From Streptomyces cyaneogriseus subsp. noncyanogenus (GTDB lineage Bacteria; Actinomycetota; Actinomycetes; Streptomycetales; Streptomycetaceae), in NCBI RefSeq assembly GCF_000931445.1, contig NZ_CP010849.1, positions 5,456,001 to 5,520,000 of the forward strand: DNA of 64,000 nt, written 5' to 3'. The notes below the pieces were generated by a model. That model did no database searches and was not told the DNA's origin. It saw only the letters and a program-made list of their open reading frames with translations. Below, piece by piece: positions 34,359 through 42,401 of this stretch. Numbering within the stretch: the first letter of the stretch is position 1; every line of letters begins with the position of its first letter. Both the position numbers and the translations under genes were made by a program.

Positions 34359-35219
34359 ATGTCAGAAGCAGCCTCCGCCCCGGCCGCGCGGGCCAGGATC
34401 GGCGACAGCGAGTTCGACCGCGACACCGCCGTCACCCGGCGCGAGCCCGGGGTCTACGACACCGGCCTCTCCGCCGGCTGGACCATCATCAACGCCGTGA
34501 ACGGCGGCTATCTGCTGGCCGTCCTGGGCCGCGCGCTCGGGGACGCCCTGCCGCACCCCGACCCGTTCACCATCACGGCCCACTATCTGACCGCCTCCCG
34601 GCCGGGCCCCGCCGTCGTCCGCACCGAGGTCGTGCGCACCGGCCGGACCCTGTCCACCGGGCAGGCGTCGCTCTTCCAGTACGACGACGAAGGCCGGGAG
34701 GTCGAGCGCATCCGCGTCCTGGCCTCCTACGGCGACCTGGACGCGCTCCCCGACGACGTGCGGACGTCGGCCAAGCCGCCGGCCATCCCGCCGATCGAGC
34801 GGTGCTTCGGCCCCGACGACGCCCCCGCCCCCGTCCCCGGCAGCTCCGCCATCGCCGACCGGCTGATGCTCAAGCTGGACCCGGACACGCTGGGCTGGGC
34901 GCTCGGGCAGCCCTCGGGCAAGGGCGAGATGCGGGCCTGGTTCGGGCTGGCCGACGGCCGGGACCCCGACCCCCTCTCGCTGCTGCTGGCGGTGGACGCC
35001 CTGCCGCCGACCGCCTTCGAACTGGGGCTGAGCGGCTGGGTGCCCACGGTGGAGCTGACCGTGCACGTGCGGTGCCGTCCGGCGCCGGGACCGCTCAGGG
35101 TCTCGATCACCACCCGCAATCTCGCTGGCGGCTTCCTGGAGGAGGACGCCGAGGTGTGGGACAGCGACGACCGGCTGGTCGCGCAGTCCCGCCAGCTGGC
35201 CCGGGCCAGGCTCGGCTGA
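34359..35219 (+). CDS. Acyl-CoA thioesterase-like protein, double hotdog fold
   Basis: The protein has 286 residues and is a TesB/4HBT_3-type thioesterase, expected to hydrolyse acyl-CoAs. The first hotdog shows SAGWTIINAVNGGYLLAVLG (~37-56) and FTITAHYLTASRPGPAVV (~68), and the second begins near MRAWFGLADG. Codons before ATG 34359 (an in-frame ATG lies at 34338) lack support. No ribosome-binding sequence precedes the ATG, and the 45 bases upstream are unusually AT-rich, so the mRNA may be leaderless. It converges on a FabR-like TetR regulator gene, which suggests a shared lipid theme. Confidence 0.88.
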   Translation: MSEAASAPAARARIGDSEFDRDTAVTRREPGVYDTGLSAGWTIINAVNGGYLLAVLGRALGDALPHPDPFTITAHYLTASRPGPAVVRTEVVRTGRTLSTGQASLFQYDDEGREVERIRVLASYGDLDALPDDVRTSAKPPAIPPIERCFGPDDAPAPVPGSSAIADRLMLKLDPDTLGWALGQPSGKGEMRAWFGLADGRDPDPLSLLLAVDALPPTAFELGLSGWVPTVELTVHVRCRPAPGPLRVSITTRNLAGGFLEEDAEVWDSDDRLVAQSRQLARARLG

Positions 35220-35245
35220 CCCCGCGGCGGGCGGCCCGGGGCCGG

Positions 35246-35872
35246 TCAGTCCAGCCAGTGGCGGCGGCCGATGCTGATCAGCCGCATCTGCCGGGCCGCG
35301 ACCCGGGTCACGCGCGCCCGCTCCTCCTCGGGGGCGTCCAGGGTCTCCAGGAAGAGGGAGGCCGTCATCAGCATCTGGTCGACGTAGAGCCCCGCGAGCA
35401 TCAGCAGATCGCCGTCGTCCCAGCCCGCCGACACCGGGTCCTGTGCCAGCCCCGCCCGCACCTCCTCGGTGAAACGGGCCAGTTGCGACCGGATGGCCTC
35501 CCGCACCGGCTGCACCCCGCCATGCCGTTCCCGTGCGAGGAAACGGACGTGGGCGGGGTGGGCGCGCACATGACCGGCGATCAACTCGACGGCGCGGGCG
35601 ATGCGTTCCTCGCTGTCGCCCGTCGTGGACACCATCGTGCGGATCATCGGGTGCAGGCTGCCCAGCGCCTCCTCGACCAGCGCCACCCCGAGGTCCGCCG
35701 TGGAGCGGAAGTGGCGGTAGAAGGCGGTCGGCGCGACGCCCACGGCACGCGTGACCTCGCGCAGGCCCAGACTGCTCAGGCTCTGCTCCTCCAGCAGCCC
35801 GAGCGCCGCGTCCAGGAGCGCCTGCCGGGTCTTCTGCTTCTGGGCCTGCCGGATGCCGAGGGTGTGACTCAT
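35246..35872 (-). CDS. TetR-family regulator (FabR-like)
   Basis: The protein has 208 residues. The DNA-binding helix-turn-helix is LREVTRAVGVAPTAFYRHFRS (~37-57), preceded by KTRQALLDAALGLL, a pattern close to FabR, the repressor of unsaturated fatty acid genes. The C-terminal ligand domain contains VRFLARERHGGVQPVREAIR. A dyad, CAGTT-AAC-AACTG, lies 7 bases upstream of its ATG, so it probably represses itself. Possible other targets are the convergent acyl-CoA thioesterase gene and the divergent small membrane protein gene at 35986. Confidence 0.93.
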   Translation of the reverse strand: MSHTLGIRQAQKQKTRQALLDAALGLLEEQSLSSLGLREVTRAVGVAPTAFYRHFRSTADLGVALVEEALGSLHPMIRTMVSTTGDSEERIARAVELIAGHVRAHPAHVRFLARERHGGVQPVREAIRSQLARFTEEVRAGLAQDPVSAGWDDGDLLMLAGLYVDQMLMTASLFLETLDAPEEERARVTRVAARQMRLISIGRRHWLD

Positions 35873-35878
35873 ACCATG

Positions 35879-35891
35879 CAGTTAACAACTG
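35879..35891. promoter_or_regulatory. Candidate TetR operator, CAGTT-AAC-AACTG
   Basis: This perfect 5-3-5 dyad lies 7 bases before the TetR start codon, between the divergent TetR and membrane-protein genes. Position and symmetry suggest autoregulation. A second, wider dyad (GTGAAC 35938-35943, GTTCAC 35960-35965) lies nearer the other gene. Confidence 0.6.
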
Positions 35892-35985
35892 TTCTCTGGA
35901 ATTGAGAAGTCATCAGGAGCGCTAGGCTGGGAAGTCAGTGAACAAGTGTAACTACAGTCGTTCACCGAATCTGGGGGTCCCGATC

Positions 35986-36153
35986 ATGCTCTTCCTCGTC
36001 GCGGCGCTGCTGCTCCTGGGCGTGGTGCTGGGCACCGTGGCCCACGCGCCGCTCTCCTTCTCCGTCGTCGCGGGCGTCGTCATCGCCGTCTGGCTCGCCG
36101 TCTTCGCCTTCCGCGAGCGGCACGGACGCCGCCGCTCCACGCCCGCCCGCTGA
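35986..36153 (+). CDS. Small membrane protein, function unknown
   Basis: The protein has 55 residues and two closely spaced hydrophobic segments (LFLVAALLLLGVVLGTVA and FSVVAGVVIAVWLAVFAF), then a basic tail ERHGRRRS. ATG 35986 has GGGGG 8 bases upstream. An in-frame GTG at 35938 would add 16 polar residues but lies on an inverted repeat. It is divergent from the TetR regulator and followed by another small membrane protein gene. I do not recognise a family. Confidence 0.7.
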   Translation: MLFLVAALLLLGVVLGTVAHAPLSFSVVAGVVIAVWLAVFAFRERHGRRRSTPAR

Positions 36154-36216
36154 CGCCGCCGCCCGCCGGCGGCCACTCCGGCACGACTGCCCTCGACCCG
36201 ACGGGAGCCGACCACC

Positions 36217-36483
36217 ATGCACTTCACCGCACCGGCCCGCCGCTCCACCGGCCTGCGCGACGCCGACGGCATGGCCGTGGCGTCCTTCGTCCTGGGCCTG
36301 CTCGGCCTGCTCGTCCTCAACGTCGTCCTCGGGCCCGTCGCCATCGTCCTGGCCTCCGCGGCCCTGTGGCGGGGCACCGCCCGCCGCGGCCGGGCCTTCC
36401 TGGGTCTGGGGCTCGGGGTCGCGGACCTGCTCGTCCTGATCGCCTTCATGCAGGCGGACCAGACGCTCTCCTGGAGCTTCTGA
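36217..36483 (+). CDS. DUF4190-like small membrane protein
   Basis: The protein has 88 residues. After a short polar start ending GLRDADGMAVAS it has two hydrophobic segments (FVLGLLGLLVLNVVLGPVAI and FLGLGLGVADLLVLIAFM) joined by an Arg-rich turn. MAVASFVLGLLG followed by a GPVAI turn and GLGLG is the DUF4190 pattern, whose role is unknown. It lies 63 bases after the preceding small membrane protein, in the same direction. Confidence 0.8.
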   Translation: MHFTAPARRSTGLRDADGMAVASFVLGLLGLLVLNVVLGPVAIVLASAALWRGTARRGRAFLGLGLGVADLLVLIAFMQADQTLSWSF

Positions 36484-36644
36484 CGGCGGCGGGGCCGCCA
36501 CGGGCCGCACCGGCCCTTTCTCGGACCGGACCGGCCCGCCCCCGTCCGCACCGGCCCACCCCCGACCGCACCGGCCCGTGCCGGGCGCGGTCCCGGCCCG
36601 GGTCCTTGCCCAACCGTGACCTGGGGCCCGCCGGGAACGCCCCG

Positions 36645-36650
36645 TAGAAT
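36645..36650 (+). promoter_or_regulatory. -10 box (TAGAAT) of the cysteine desulfurase gene
   Basis: TAGAAT ends 10 bases before the ATG at 36661, so transcription would start at or within a few bases of the start codon and the mRNA would be leaderless. No Shine-Dalgarno sequence is present. A -35 box at proper spacing is not obvious. Confidence 0.65.
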
Positions 36651-36660
36651 CGGCCACACC

Positions 36661-37830
36661 ATGGCTTACCTCGACCACGCCGCGACCACCCCGATGCTTC
36701 CCGAGGCGGTCGAGGCACTCGCCGCGCATCTGAGCGTCACCGGCAATGCCTCCTCCCTCCACGCATCCGGCCGCCGGGCCCGCCGCACGGTCGAGGAGGC
36801 CCGGGAGACCCTCGCCGAAGCCCTCGGCGCCCGCCCCAGCGAGATCGTCTTCACCTCCGGCGGCACCGAGGCCGACAACCTCGCCGTCAAGGGCCTGTAC
36901 TGGGCCCGCCGCGCCGCCGACCCGGCCCGCACCCGCGTCCTGGCCGGCCCCGTCGAGCACCACGCCGTCCTGGACGCCGTCCACTGGCTCGGCGAGCACG
37001 AGGGCGCCAAGGTCGAGTACCTGCCCGTGGACGGTCACGGCCGGGTCCACCCCGAGGCCCTGCGCGAGGCCATCGCCCGCAACCCCGACGACGTCGCCCT
37101 GGCCACCGTCATGTGGGCGAACAACGAGATCGGCACGGTCATGCCGGTGCGCGAACTGGCCGACGTGGCGCGCGAGTTCGGCGTCCCGCTGCACGCCGAC
37201 GCGGTCCAGGCCGTCGGTCAGCTCCCGGTCGACTTCGCCGCCTCGGGGCTCGCCGCCATGACGGTGTCCGGCCACAAGATCGGCGGCCCGTACGGCATCG
37301 GCGCGCTGGTCCTCGGCCGCGAGTACAGCCCCGTCCCCGTCCTGCACGGCGGCGGCCAGGAGCGCCACGTCCGCTCCGGCACCCTGGACGTACCGGCGAT
37401 CGCCTCCTTCGCGGTCGCCGGCCGCCTCGCCGTCGGACAGCGCGCGTGGTTCGCCCGGGAGATCGGCGCCCTGCGCGACGACCTGATCGCCGCGGTCCGC
37501 GCCGCCGTCCCGGACGCGATCCTCGGCGGGGACCCGTCCCCCGAGGGGCGCCTGCCCGCCAACGCCCACTTCACCTTCCCCGGCTGCGAGGGCGACTCCC
37601 TGCTGCTCCTGCTCGACGCCCAGGGCATCGAGTGCTCCACCGGCTCCGCCTGCACCGCGGGCGTCGCCCAGCCCAGCCACGTCCTGCTGGCCACCGGCAC
37701 CGACCCCGACCTGGCCCGCGGCACCCTTCGCTTCTCCCTGGGCCACACCTCCACCAAGGCCGACGTCGACGCGGTCGCCCGGGCCATCGGCCCGGCGGTG
37801 CAGCGGGCCCGGGTGGCGGGACTGAGCTGA
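36661..37830 (+). CDS. Cysteine desulfurase (IscS/NifS-like)
   Basis: The protein has 389 residues and is a PLP enzyme that removes sulfur from cysteine as a persulfide. Landmarks are YLDHAATTP (~3), FTSGGTEADNLA (~67), the PLP Lys in VSGHKIGGPYG (~205) and the active-site Cys in STGSACTAG (~328). It is followed, after a convergent amidase gene, by mnmA, whose enzyme needs persulfide sulfur for tRNA 2-thiouridine, so supply of sulfur to MnmA is a likely job (inference from context). No Fe-S scaffold genes are adjacent. Confidence 0.95.
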   Translation: MAYLDHAATTPMLPEAVEALAAHLSVTGNASSLHASGRRARRTVEEARETLAEALGARPSEIVFTSGGTEADNLAVKGLYWARRAADPARTRVLAGPVEHHAVLDAVHWLGEHEGAKVEYLPVDGHGRVHPEALREAIARNPDDVALATVMWANNEIGTVMPVRELADVAREFGVPLHADAVQAVGQLPVDFAASGLAAMTVSGHKIGGPYGIGALVLGREYSPVPVLHGGGQERHVRSGTLDVPAIASFAVAGRLAVGQRAWFAREIGALRDDLIAAVRAAVPDAILGGDPSPEGRLPANAHFTFPGCEGDSLLLLLDAQGIECSTGSACTAGVAQPSHVLLATGTDPDLARGTLRFSLGHTSTKADVDAVARAIGPAVQRARVAGLS

Positions 37831-37849
37831 GGGGCCGCCGAGGCGCCGC

Positions 37850-38515
37850 TCAGGCGGGTTTCGTCGCGGCCCGCCGCACCAGCCGCAGGTACCGGTCCCA
37901 GTCCCAGTGCGGGCCCGGATCGGTGTGGTCGGTGCCCGGCACCTCCACATGGCCGATGATGTGCTCGCGGTCCACCGGGATGTCGTACCGCGCGCAGATC
38001 CCCGCCGTCAGCCGCGCCGAGGCCGCGTACATCGCGTCGGTGAAGTCCTCCGGCCGGTCCACGAACCCCTCGTGCTCGATGCCGATGCTGCGCTCGTTGT
38101 AGGAGCGGTTGCCCGCGTGGTAGGCCACGTCCAGCTCGCGGATCATCTGCGTGACGCGGCCGTCCCGGCCGACGATGTAGTGCGTGGCCGCCTGGTGGGC
38201 CGGATTCTGGAAGGCCCGCACCGCGCCGGCGAAGCTGCCCTGGGTGACATGGACGATCACCATGTCTATGCCGTAGTCGTCGGGCCGGTCCGCGCGCCGC
38301 CAGTTGGAGTCCGACGCCGCCACCCAGCGCGCGCCGGCGTAGTCGACCTCGCCCTCCTTGCGCGGCTTGGCGACACCCGGCGCCCGCCACCACAGACCGC
38401 TCAGCTCGTCCCGCGCCAGCACCGCGGTGCCCGCGGCCACCGCCGCCCCGCCGACCAGCAGAGCCCGCCGCCCGATGCGCCGGTCCCCGTCCCTCGATGC
38501 CCATCTCGCGCCCAT
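37850..38515 (-). CDS. N-acetylmuramoyl-L-alanine amidase, Tat-exported
   Basis: The protein has 221 residues and is an Amidase_2/PGRP-type zinc hydrolase that cuts the bond between muramic acid and the stem peptide of peptidoglycan. The N-terminus has a twin-arginine motif, RIGRRALLVGG, and a hydrophobic stretch ending VLARDE, so it is probably exported folded by the Tat system. Zinc ligands are probably His in MVIVHVTQG (~87), His in IIGHVEVPG (~190) and the Asp in TDPGPHWDW (~200). It converges on the cysteine desulfurase and is divergent from mnmA with 59 bases between the starts. Confidence 0.92.
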   Translation of the reverse strand: MGARWASRDGDRRIGRRALLVGGAAVAAGTAVLARDELSGLWWRAPGVAKPRKEGEVDYAGARWVAASDSNWRRADRPDDYGIDMVIVHVTQGSFAGAVRAFQNPAHQAATHYIVGRDGRVTQMIRELDVAYHAGNRSYNERSIGIEHEGFVDRPEDFTDAMYAASARLTAGICARYDIPVDREHIIGHVEVPGTDHTDPGPHWDWDRYLRLVRRAATKPA

Positions 38516-38574
38516 GTGAGCGAGAACGCCTACCCGGCCGCCCCGGTTCCCGCGCCCCGTACCCTGGAAGGGTT

Positions 38575-39705
38575 ATGACTGACACCCCGCAGCGCACCCG
38601 CCCCCTCCGCGTCCTGGCCGCCATGTCCGGCGGCGTCGACTCCGCCGTCGCCGCCGCCCGCGCGGCCGAGGCGGGCCACGACGTGACCGGCGTCCACCTC
38701 GCGCTCTCCGCGAACCCGCAGTCGTTCCGCACCGGCGCCCGGGGCTGCTGCACCATCGAGGACTCGCGCGACGCCCGCCGCGCCGCGGACGTCATCGGCA
38801 TCCCGTTCTACGTGTGGGACCTCGCCGACCGCTTCCGCGAGGACGTCGTCGAGGACTTCGTCGCCGAGTACGAGGCCGGGCGCACCCCCAACCCGTGCCT
38901 GCGCTGCAACGAGAAGATCAAGTTCGCCGCGCTGCTGGACAAGGCCCTCGCCCTCGGCTTCGACGCCGTCTGCACCGGCCACTACGCGAAGGTCGTCACC
39001 CTGCCCGACGGCACGCGCGAGCTGCACCGCGCCTCCGACCTGGCCAAGGACCAGTCCTACGTCCTGGGCGTGCTGGACGACCGGCAGCTCGCGCACGCGA
39101 TGTTCCCCCTCGGCGACACGGTCACCACCAAGGAGGAGATCCGCGCGGAGGCCGAGCGGCGGGGCCTGGCGGTGGCCAAGAAGCCCGACTCCCACGACAT
39201 CTGCTTCATCGCCGACGGCGACACCCAGGGCTTCCTGGCCCGGCGGCTGGGCAAGGCCGAGGGCGACATCGTCGACGAGGCGGGCAACCGGCTGGGCACC
39301 CACGAGGGCGCGTACGGCTTCACCATCGGCCAGCGCAAGGGCCTGCGGATCGGCACGCCCGCCCCCGACGGCAAGCCCCGCTACGTCCTCGACATCTCCC
39401 CGGTGACCAACACGGTCACCGTCGGCCCGGCGGCCTCCCTGGACGTGACCGCGCTGACCGCCGTCAAGCCGCGCTGGTGCGGCGCCGCCCCCTCCGGCCC
39501 CGGCACCTACACCGCCCAGCTCCGCGCCCACGGCGAGGAGACGGAGGTGACCGCCGAACTCGTCGACGGCGAGCTGAGCGTGCACTTCACCGAGCCGGTC
39601 CGCGGCGTCGCCCCCGGCCAGGCGATCGTCCTGTACGACGGCACACGGGTGGTGGGCTCGGCGACGATCGCCGCCACCCGGCGGGCGACGGCCGGCGCGG
39701 CCTGA
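38575..39705 (+). CDS. mnmA: tRNA-specific 2-thiouridylase
   Basis: The protein has 376 residues and puts the 2-thio group on uridine 34 of Lys, Glu and Gln tRNAs using ATP and persulfide sulfur. The PP-loop is VLAAMSGGVDSAVAA (~12). The two catalytic Cys residues are in NPCLRCNEKIKF (~105) and SHDICFIADGD (~205). The open frame continues upstream to 38497, but ATG 38575 has GGAAGGG about 4 bases upstream and fits the family. It is near the cysteine desulfurase gene that can provide its sulfur. The C-terminus has the usual beta-barrel domain. Confidence 0.97.
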   Translation: MTDTPQRTRPLRVLAAMSGGVDSAVAAARAAEAGHDVTGVHLALSANPQSFRTGARGCCTIEDSRDARRAADVIGIPFYVWDLADRFREDVVEDFVAEYEAGRTPNPCLRCNEKIKFAALLDKALALGFDAVCTGHYAKVVTLPDGTRELHRASDLAKDQSYVLGVLDDRQLAHAMFPLGDTVTTKEEIRAEAERRGLAVAKKPDSHDICFIADGDTQGFLARRLGKAEGDIVDEAGNRLGTHEGAYGFTIGQRKGLRIGTPAPDGKPRYVLDISPVTNTVTVGPAASLDVTALTAVKPRWCGAAPSGPGTYTAQLRAHGEETEVTAELVDGELSVHFTEPVRGVAPGQAIVLYDGTRVVGSATIAATRRATAGAA

Positions 39706-39710
39706 GCCCG

Positions 39711-39735
39711 GGACCGGCCCCGCCGGATCCGGTCC
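39711..39735 (+). terminator. Hairpin after mnmA
   Basis: A 7-bp stem (GGACCGG 39711-39717, CCGGTCC 39729-39735) lies 5 bases after the mnmA stop, before a convergent hydrolase gene. Confidence 0.45.
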
Positions 39736-39792
39736 GCCGCCCCAACCGGGCGTCCCGCGCCCGCCCCGCGGGCCCGGCCGCCCGGGAGGCGC

Positions 39793-40572
39793 TCAGCCGG
39801 CCAGGAACTCCGCCAGCACCGGCGCCAGCACCCCCGGCTCCACCATGTGGGTCTGGCGCTCCAGCGCGCGGTACGAACCGTCCGGGACCGTCCGGGCGAC
39901 CGTCCGGGCCGCTTCCCGCAGCCACTCCGGTCCCGCGTCCCCCGCCAGGGCCAGCACCGGCACGGAGACCCGGCCCAGCAGGGACAGGGGCGGGCGCCCG
40001 TCGCCCAGCACGGCGTCGTCGTGCGCCAGGCTCGGCGCGAGGTTCTCCAGGCCCGCCCACAGGGGGGACTGGCGGGCGCCCCGGATGACCTCCTCGCCCA
40101 GTCCGGTGTGGCGCAGGAACAGCTCGACCGCGTCCCCGCGGCGGTCCTCGGACAGCGCCCGGTCCAGCTCCCGCCGGTACCGCGCGCGCTCGCTCGCCGC
40201 CGCGTCGTCCATCGCGTACGGCACCTCGTACACCGCGACCCGGCGCACCGGCAGCCCGCTCGCCGCCGCCCGCAGCGCCAGCGCGCCGCCCGAGGAGACG
40301 CCGTACAGCGACGCCTCGCCGCCCTCCGCCTCGATCAGCGCCGCGAGGTCCTCCACCTCGCGCTCCACCGCGTACGGCGGCGTGTCACCACTGGCGCCGC
40401 GGCCCCGGCGGTCGTAGACGACCACGCCGAAACGCCCCGAGAGCTCCGCGGCCAGCGGCGCCGTCGTGGCCCCCGTCGACATCGCCCCGCTCACCAGGAT
40501 CACCACGGGCCCCCGCCCGGTGCGCTGGTAGGCGATCGGCGTGCCGTCGCGTGAAACAGTCTGCTTCTCCAT
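39793..40572 (-). CDS. Alpha/beta-fold hydrolase
   Basis: The protein has 259 residues. It shows the hydrolase fold start PVVILVSGAMSTG, the strand VVVYDRRGRGASGDTPPY (~50-67), the nucleophile elbow LYGVSSGGALAL with Ser (~93) and the C-terminal His in RQTHMVEPG (~240). Such YDRRGRGxSGDT proteins are common in actinobacteria, and the substrate is unknown; relatives are annotated as esterases or haloperoxidase-like. No export signal is present. A DUF427 gene lies upstream on the same strand with 37 bases between them. Confidence 0.9.
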   Translation of the reverse strand: MEKQTVSRDGTPIAYQRTGRGPVVILVSGAMSTGATTAPLAAELSGRFGVVVYDRRGRGASGDTPPYAVEREVEDLAALIEAEGGEASLYGVSSGGALALRAAASGLPVRRVAVYEVPYAMDDAAASERARYRRELDRALSEDRRGDAVELFLRHTGLGEEVIRGARQSPLWAGLENLAPSLAHDDAVLGDGRPPLSLLGRVSVPVLALAGDAGPEWLREAARTVARTVPDGSYRALERQTHMVEPGVLAPVLAEFLAG

Positions 40573-40609
40573 GCCTGTGCAGACTGCCCCACGGTGCGCG
40601 GTTAAACGC

Positions 40610-40933
40610 TCACGACACTTCCACCTCGTAGAAGCACAGGTGGTCCTTGATCCGCGCGACGTCCGGCTTGGGATCCGGGTACGCCCACACCACGTCGGCG
40701 GCGTCCGGCAGCGACCAGTACGACGCGGTCCCCTTGAACGGGCAGTACGTCTGTGTCGCGGACGGGGTCAGCAGGTCGAGGCGCACGTCCTCGGCCGGGA
40801 TGTAGTAGCGGTCGGGACAGCCGGTCTCCCGCAGGACCAGCGTCCGGTCGCTGCGGGCCAGTACCTCGCCGCCGTGCACCACGCGCACAGGCCGGCTGCT
40901 CCGCTCGATGGTGATGTGGTGCCCTCCGGTCAC
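40610..40933 (-). CDS. DUF427 family protein
   Basis: The protein has 107 residues. The pattern RPVRVVHGGEVLARSDRTLVL, YYIPAEDVRLDLL and TYCPFKGTASYWSL is characteristic of DUF427, a small beta-fold domain of unknown biochemical role. GTG 40933 has a near-perfect AAGGAGG 7 bases upstream and is preferred over upstream starts in the same frame. It probably forms a unit with the hydrolase downstream and is divergent from the methyltransferase gene at 41044. Confidence 0.9.
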   Translation of the reverse strand: MTGGHHITIERSSRPVRVVHGGEVLARSDRTLVLRETGCPDRYYIPAEDVRLDLLTPSATQTYCPFKGTASYWSLPDAADVVWAYPDPKPDVARIKDHLCFYEVEVS

Positions 40934-41043
40934 GATCGACCCTCCTTGGGTAGCCGAGTACTGCGGTACAGCGCACGCTGAAGCGGAGTTCTTCCCGCCG
41001 GTCCGGGGCCGTCCCACCCGGCGCGCACCCGAGGAGGAGGCCC

Positions 41044-41850
41044 ATGGGAGCCACGCACCCGGCCAGGAACCGCAGCAGCCTCGCCCACCAGGTCCGCTAC
41101 GCCCTCAGCCATCCCGGACGCGTCCCCGCCCACGCCCGGCGGGCCGTGCGCGACGCCCTGCTGCGGCTGCGCTACCGCCACGACCACATCGCCTACTACC
41201 GGGCCGTGATGGCCTCCGACACCGCCCGCGGCGCCGAGGCGGCCGTGGGCCACAACCCCTCGCGCGAGCAGTGGGCGCGCATCGGGCGCCTCCAGTTCGA
41301 CTACCTGGTGGAGCACGGCCTGGCGCCGCACCACCGGATGCTGGAGATCGGCTGCGGCAACCTGCGCGCCGGCCGGCTGTTCATCGGCCACCTCGACACC
41401 GGCCACTACTACGGCATCGACATCTCGCCGCACATCCTGCTCGCCGCGCAGGAGACCCTCGTCCGGGAGGGGCTCCAGCACAAGCTGCCCTATCTGGTGC
41501 TCGCCGACGACCTCACCTTCTCGTTCCTGCCCGACGGGCACTTCGACGTCGTGCACGCGCACAGCGTCTTCTCCCACTCGCCCCGGCACGTCATCGAGGA
41601 GTGCTTCGCCCACGTCGGGCGCATCCTCGCGCCCGGCGGCTTCTTCGACTTCACCTTCGACCGCACGGAGGGGGAGGAGCACCAGGTGCTGCACGAGGAC
41701 TTCTACTACCGGACGCAGACCCTGGTCGACCTGGCCGCGCGGCACGGCCTGGCGGCACGCCTCATGGACGACTGGGAGCGGCTGCCGCACCGCCAGTCCA
41801 AGATCCGGGTGACCGCGCTGCCGGAGCGTGCCCGTACGGTGGGCGCATGA
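41044..41850 (+). CDS. SAM-dependent methyltransferase
   Basis: The protein has 268 residues and is a class I (Rossmann) methyltransferase. The SAM-binding motif is RMLEIGCGNLRAGRLF (~98-113), motif II is YYGIDISPHIL (~126) and the later strand is HFDVVHAHSVFSH (~168). The ~70-residue N-terminal part is helical and basic. ATG 41044 has a strong GAGGAGGAGG upstream. Its stop overlaps the start of the LOG gene (ATGA), so the two are coupled. The methyl acceptor is unknown. Confidence 0.9.
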   Translation: MGATHPARNRSSLAHQVRYALSHPGRVPAHARRAVRDALLRLRYRHDHIAYYRAVMASDTARGAEAAVGHNPSREQWARIGRLQFDYLVEHGLAPHHRMLEIGCGNLRAGRLFIGHLDTGHYYGIDISPHILLAAQETLVREGLQHKLPYLVLADDLTFSFLPDGHFDVVHAHSVFSHSPRHVIEECFAHVGRILAPGGFFDFTFDRTEGEEHQVLHEDFYYRTQTLVDLAARHGLAARLMDDWERLPHRQSKIRVTALPERARTVGA

Positions 41851-42386
41851 ACATCTGCGTCTTCCTCTCCGCCGCCGACCTCGACGACCGCTACACCCGT
41901 CCCGCCAGGGAGTTCGCCGAACTGATGGGCAAGGGCGGGCACACCCTGGTGTGGGGCGGCTCGGACGTCGGCCTGATGAAGGTGGTCGCCGACGGCGTCG
42001 AGGAGGCCGGCGGGCGGCTCCTGGGCGTGTCGGTGGAGTTCCTCTCCGACCGGGCGCGCAAGGGCGTCGAGGAGATGGTGGTCGCCCGCGACCTCGCCGA
42101 GCGCAAGCGGCTGCTGCTGGAGAAGGCCGACGCCGTGGTGATCATGGTGGGCGGCACCGGCACCCTGGACGAGGCGACCGAGATCCTGGAGCTGAAGAAG
42201 CACGGGCACACCGACAAGCCGGTCGTCCTGCTCAACACCGCGGGCTTCTACGACGGGCTCAAGGAGCAGTTCCGCCGCATGGAGGACGAGGGCTTCCTGC
42301 CGCGCCCGCTCGCCGAGCTGGTGTTCTTCGCCGAGGAGCCGGTCGGCGCGCTGGCCTACCTGGAAGAGGCGCTCGGCATCAACTGA
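41847..42386 (+). CDS. LOG-family protein (cytokinin riboside 5'-monophosphate phosphoribohydrolase-like)
   Basis: The protein has 179 residues. LOG proteins split nucleoside 5'-monophosphates, classically cytokinin ribotides, into base and ribose phosphate. The family motif PGGxGTxxE appears here as VMVGGTGTLDEATE (Pro replaced by Val), and the earlier YGGxxxGLMG region reads WGGSDVGLMKVVADG. The short TIGR00730-like fold otherwise fits. The ATG overlaps the methyltransferase stop. Older databases call such proteins lysine decarboxylase, which is unlikely. Confidence 0.88.
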   Translation: MNICVFLSAADLDDRYTRPAREFAELMGKGGHTLVWGGSDVGLMKVVADGVEEAGGRLLGVSVEFLSDRARKGVEEMVVARDLAERKRLLLEKADAVVIMVGGTGTLDEATEILELKKHGHTDKPVVLLNTAGFYDGLKEQFRRMEDEGFLPRPLAELVFFAEEPVGALAYLEEALGIN

Positions 42387-42401
42387 GCCGGTGGTGCGAG
42401 C

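Noticed and set aside
36484..36600. Short imperfect repeats of a CCCCGxCCGCACCGGCCC type
   Set aside because: Simple GC-rich intergenic sequence; no regular unit or structure beyond composition.
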